Source: Gammaproteobacteria bacterium (GTDB lineage Bacteria; Pseudomonadota; Gammaproteobacteria; Eutrophobiales; Eutrophobiaceae). Taken from it: a DNA stretch of 28,427 nucleotides. Shown here piece by piece: positions 26,177 through 28,427 of this stretch. The number at the start of each line of letters is the position of its first letter. The stretch's first letter is position 1. The notes beneath the pieces are model-generated. The model worked only from the letters and a program-made list of their open reading frames with translations, made no database searches and was not told the DNA's origin. A program made the translations under genes and the position numbers. The stretch is from NCBI GenBank assembly GCA_015661095.1, contig JACVQI010000012.1:1-28427 (forward strand), written 5' to 3'.

Positions 26177-28267
26177 TCAGACATTGCCATAGCGCTGCCG
26201 GTCCGTGAGCCAGCGGCTGATCAATGCTTCCACTCGGTCCGGATATTGTTCCTGGATCAGCCGGGCCGCGCGTTGCACGGCCGGGATCAACCCTGCATCC
26301 CGCAGCAGATCAGCAACGCGCAATTCCGGCAGTCCTGATTGCCGGGTGCCGAGAATTTCACCGGGTCCGCGCAATTCCATGTCCTTGTTCGCGATCTCGA
26401 AGCCGTCCGTGGTCGAGCGCATGATCGCCAACCGGGTCATGGCCAGATCCGATAGCGGCGGCTGGTACAATAAAATGCAGTCACTCCGCTCCTGGCCCCT
26501 GCCGATCCGACCGCGCAACTGGTGCAATTGCGACAAGCCCAGCCGTTCAGCGTTTTCGATCACCATGAGGCTGGCGGCAGGTACGTCGACACCGACTTCA
26601 ATCACCGTGGTCGCGACCAGCAGATCAATGGTCGCAGCCTTGTAGGCCGTCATGACACGGTCTTTCTCCAGGCTTTTCATTTTGCCGTGGATCAGCCCGA
26701 TCCTTAGATCAGGCAGTAGTGTCCTGAGGTTGTCATAGGTGTCTGTCGCGGCCTGAGACTGGATGGCGTCGGATTCCTCAATCAGGGTGCAGATCCAGTA
26801 AACCTGCCGACCCTGGCGGCAGACCTCGGCGATGCGCGCTATCAGCTCGGGCCGCTTATCATTGGCAAGGACCACGGTGTTGACCGGAAGCCGGCCCGGC
26901 GGCAACGCGTCGATCACCGAGATATCCAGATCGGCGAAGACAGTCATGGTAATGGTTCGTGGGATGGGTGTGGCCGTCATGATCAGTTGATGCGGAAAGG
27001 TCGCCAGCGCCGCGCCTTTTTCCAGCAACGCCAGCCGCTGATGCACACCAAAGCGGTGCTGTTCGTCCACGATGATCAGCCCCAGCCGACCGAATACGAC
27101 CTGCTCCTGAAACAGAGCGTGGGTGCCGATAGCAATGACGGGCGTGGAGCCGGCGAAATCCCGCAGCCGGTTTTTTCTGTCCGCGGCCTTAATTTTGCCG
27201 GTTAATAATGTGACCGCGACACCCAGCTTAGAAAACCAGTTTGAGAAATTCTGATAATGCTGTTCCGCGAGCAGTTCTGTCGGCGCCATGATCGCGGCCT
27301 GATAGCCGCTATCGATCGCATGCAGCGCCGCCAGCGCCGCCAGCACGGTCTTGCCGGAACCGACGTCGCCCTGCACCAGACGCAACATCGGCGTATGTCC
27401 GGCCAGGTCCCGCTCGAGATCTTTCAGCACCCGAGTCTGGGCCGGGGTCAGCTCGAACGGCAATTGCCGGATAAAATCACGTTTACGCTGCGCCGTCAGA
27501 GTTAATGGCGCCGCGCTGTGCCGGTGTATTTTACGGCGGAAGCTGAGCAGACTCAGATGATGAGCCAGCAATTCCTCGAAAGCCAGCCGTTGTTGCGCGG
27601 GATGATTGCCGGCCAGCAGCGCTTCGGTATCGGCGTCCGGCGGCGGCCGGTGCACGTAGCGCAGGGCGGTGAGCAGATCCGGCAGGGTGAAGTCCCGCCG
27701 GATTTCCTCGGGCAGCAACTCCAGCGGTCGCTGCGCTTCGTTGGCCAGTGAGCGGACCGCCTGATCGGTCAAGCGCCGTAACCGGGCCTGGGTCAGTCCC
27801 TCGGTGGCGGGATAAACCGGCGTCAAAGTCTGCTCAACGACATCGGCCTGTTCGGGGACAATATGCTGGTATTCCGGGTGGACCATCTCCAGGATCCCGC
27901 CACTGCGGCGAGCAGTGCCCCAACAACGCACGAGTGCGTCCCGGGTCAACTTCGCCTGCTGTTGTTTGGAGAAATAAAAAAACCGGAGCTGCAGGGCGCC
28001 GGTACCATCGCTGAGACGGCAGAGCAGGGAACGCCGTTTGCCGAATTTCACCTGGCTCAATTCGATGTTGCCCTGGGCCAAAGCGGTCTGGCCCGGACGC
28101 AAGGCGCCGATGGGTGTCAGATGGGTGCGATCGATATAACGGTTAGGCAGCAGAAACAACAGGTCTTGCACCTTCTCAATGCCCAGCCGCTGGAGCTTCT
28201 GCTTGAGCTTGTCGCCGACACCCGGCAGCCTGTCGATCGACAACGACAATTTGGAAGATTTATTCAT
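26177..28267 (-). CDS. recG: ATP-dependent DNA helicase RecG
   Basis: RecG is a double-stranded DNA translocase that remodels stalled replication forks and Holliday junctions. It is 696 aa, the normal length. The N-terminal wedge (OB-fold) domain occupies about 50-150 and opens with the HhH-like LPGVGDKLKQKLQRLGI. Helicase motifs are GDVGSGKT (300-307), APTELLAEQH, DEQHRFGV (401-408), TATPIPRT, ATTVIEVGVDVP and QLRGRIGRG, with the C-terminal TRD-like region DGFEIANKDMELRGPGEILGTRQSG. The ATG lies 20 bases after the ridA stop, so the two genes are probably co-transcribed. Confidence 0.97.
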   Translation of the reverse strand: MNKSSKLSLSIDRLPGVGDKLKQKLQRLGIEKVQDLLFLLPNRYIDRTHLTPIGALRPGQTALAQGNIELSQVKFGKRRSLLCRLSDGTGALQLRFFYFSKQQQAKLTRDALVRCWGTARRSGGILEMVHPEYQHIVPEQADVVEQTLTPVYPATEGLTQARLRRLTDQAVRSLANEAQRPLELLPEEIRRDFTLPDLLTALRYVHRPPPDADTEALLAGNHPAQQRLAFEELLAHHLSLLSFRRKIHRHSAAPLTLTAQRKRDFIRQLPFELTPAQTRVLKDLERDLAGHTPMLRLVQGDVGSGKTVLAALAALHAIDSGYQAAIMAPTELLAEQHYQNFSNWFSKLGVAVTLLTGKIKAADRKNRLRDFAGSTPVIAIGTHALFQEQVVFGRLGLIIVDEQHRFGVHQRLALLEKGAALATFPHQLIMTATPIPRTITMTVFADLDISVIDALPPGRLPVNTVVLANDKRPELIARIAEVCRQGRQVYWICTLIEESDAIQSQAATDTYDNLRTLLPDLRIGLIHGKMKSLEKDRVMTAYKAATIDLLVATTVIEVGVDVPAASLMVIENAERLGLSQLHQLRGRIGRGQERSDCILLYQPPLSDLAMTRLAIMRSTTDGFEIANKDMELRGPGEILGTRQSGLPELRVADLLRDAGLIPAVQRAARLIQEQYPDRVEALISRWLTDRQRYGNV

Positions 28268-28287
28268 GCCTGGCGATGAGGCGGAAA

Positions 28288-28427
28288 CTAATCACGCAGG
28301 ATCAACACCGCATCAATTTCCACCCGGCTCTCCCGGGGTAACCGGGCCACACCGACCACGGCTCGCGCCGGATAGGGTTCCGGGAAATAGTCCGCCATGA
28401 TCCGGTTGAGCGTCGCGAAATCCTCCA
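28288..28427 (-). CDS. ridA: RidA-family enamine/imine deaminase, C-terminal part
   Basis: The minus-strand frame entering from the window edge encodes 45 residues, EDFATLNRIMADYFPEPYPA then RAVVGVARLPRESRVEID, ending AVLILRD and TAG. It matches the end of RidA/YjgF proteins (DFxxLNxxYxxYF...PARSxVxVxxLPxxAxVEIE). The conserved substrate Arg is kept in PAR. RidA clears reactive 2-aminoacrylate-type intermediates. The 5' part lies beyond the window. ridA next to recG, often behind spoT, is a common gammaproteobacterial order. Confidence 0.9.
   Translation of the reverse strand, partial: EDFATLNRIMADYFPEPYPARAVVGVARLPRESRVEIDAVLILRD

Overview
The window comes from a gammaproteobacterial chromosome of intermediate base composition. 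Support for this includes the rRNA operon order 16S–tRNA-Ile–tRNA-Ala–23S–5S, a boxA element in the spacer, and gammaproteobacterial-type CysB, BirA–CoaX–SPOR, RecG, UbiA, TesB and DadA proteins. I cannot name a genus. Nothing here looks like a phage, plasmid or CRISPR locus; the only mobile DNA is a decayed IS3-type fragment.

Layout. (1) 1-4076: the 3' tail of 16S rRNA, tRNA-Ile(GAU), tRNA-Ala(UGC), a structure-rich spacer, complete 23S and 5S, and a strong intrinsic terminator. (2) 4077-4887: gene-poor DNA holding a dead IS3-type orfA. (3) 4888-9802: energy and acyl metabolism. ETF-quinone oxidoreductase converges with acyl-CoA thioesterase II (tesB); a zinc-less MDR oxidoreductase and a DadA-type D-amino acid dehydrogenase follow as a tight pair. 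ETF-QO and DadA both feed electrons to the quinone pool. (4) 9803-12666: a small DUF465/YdcH protein, a TauE/SafE exporter divergent from cysB, and a CxxC thioredoxin-fold protein. This looks like a sulfur-related block. (5) 12793-17878: an FHA-domain protein, a lipoprotein aminopeptidase of the HELAH type, a 3-mercaptopyruvate sulfurtransferase, and a membrane protein with an outer von Willebrand A domain, one membrane helix, an inner FHA domain and a tail with three near-identical acidic Thr motifs.

(6) 17879-20903: a 530-base gap with a terminator, then birA–coaX–SPOR protein joined by GTGA stop/start overlaps. (7) 20971-24917: an envelope block. A TPR/coiled-coil/NTF2-like gene is split by a frameshift. 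An L,D-transpeptidase-fold protein carrying a related C-terminal NTF2-like domain follows. A periplasmic M14 peptidase faces them. The YkuD+NTF2 and M14 pairing recalls the Csd6/Csd4 (Pgp2/Pgp1) peptidoglycan-trimming enzymes of Helicobacter and Campylobacter, and the SPOR protein just upstream fits the same theme. (8) 24920-28427, all minus strand: ubiA with an unusual Trp/Arg-rich N-terminal extension and its own promoter, recG, and the 3' end of ridA, which runs off the window.

The most interesting leads are the FHA/vWA pair with its repeated Thr motifs, the twin NTF2-like envelope genes, the UbiA extension with a nearly leaderless promoter, the divergent biotinyl-AMP loop of BirA, and the repeats in the rRNA spacers.
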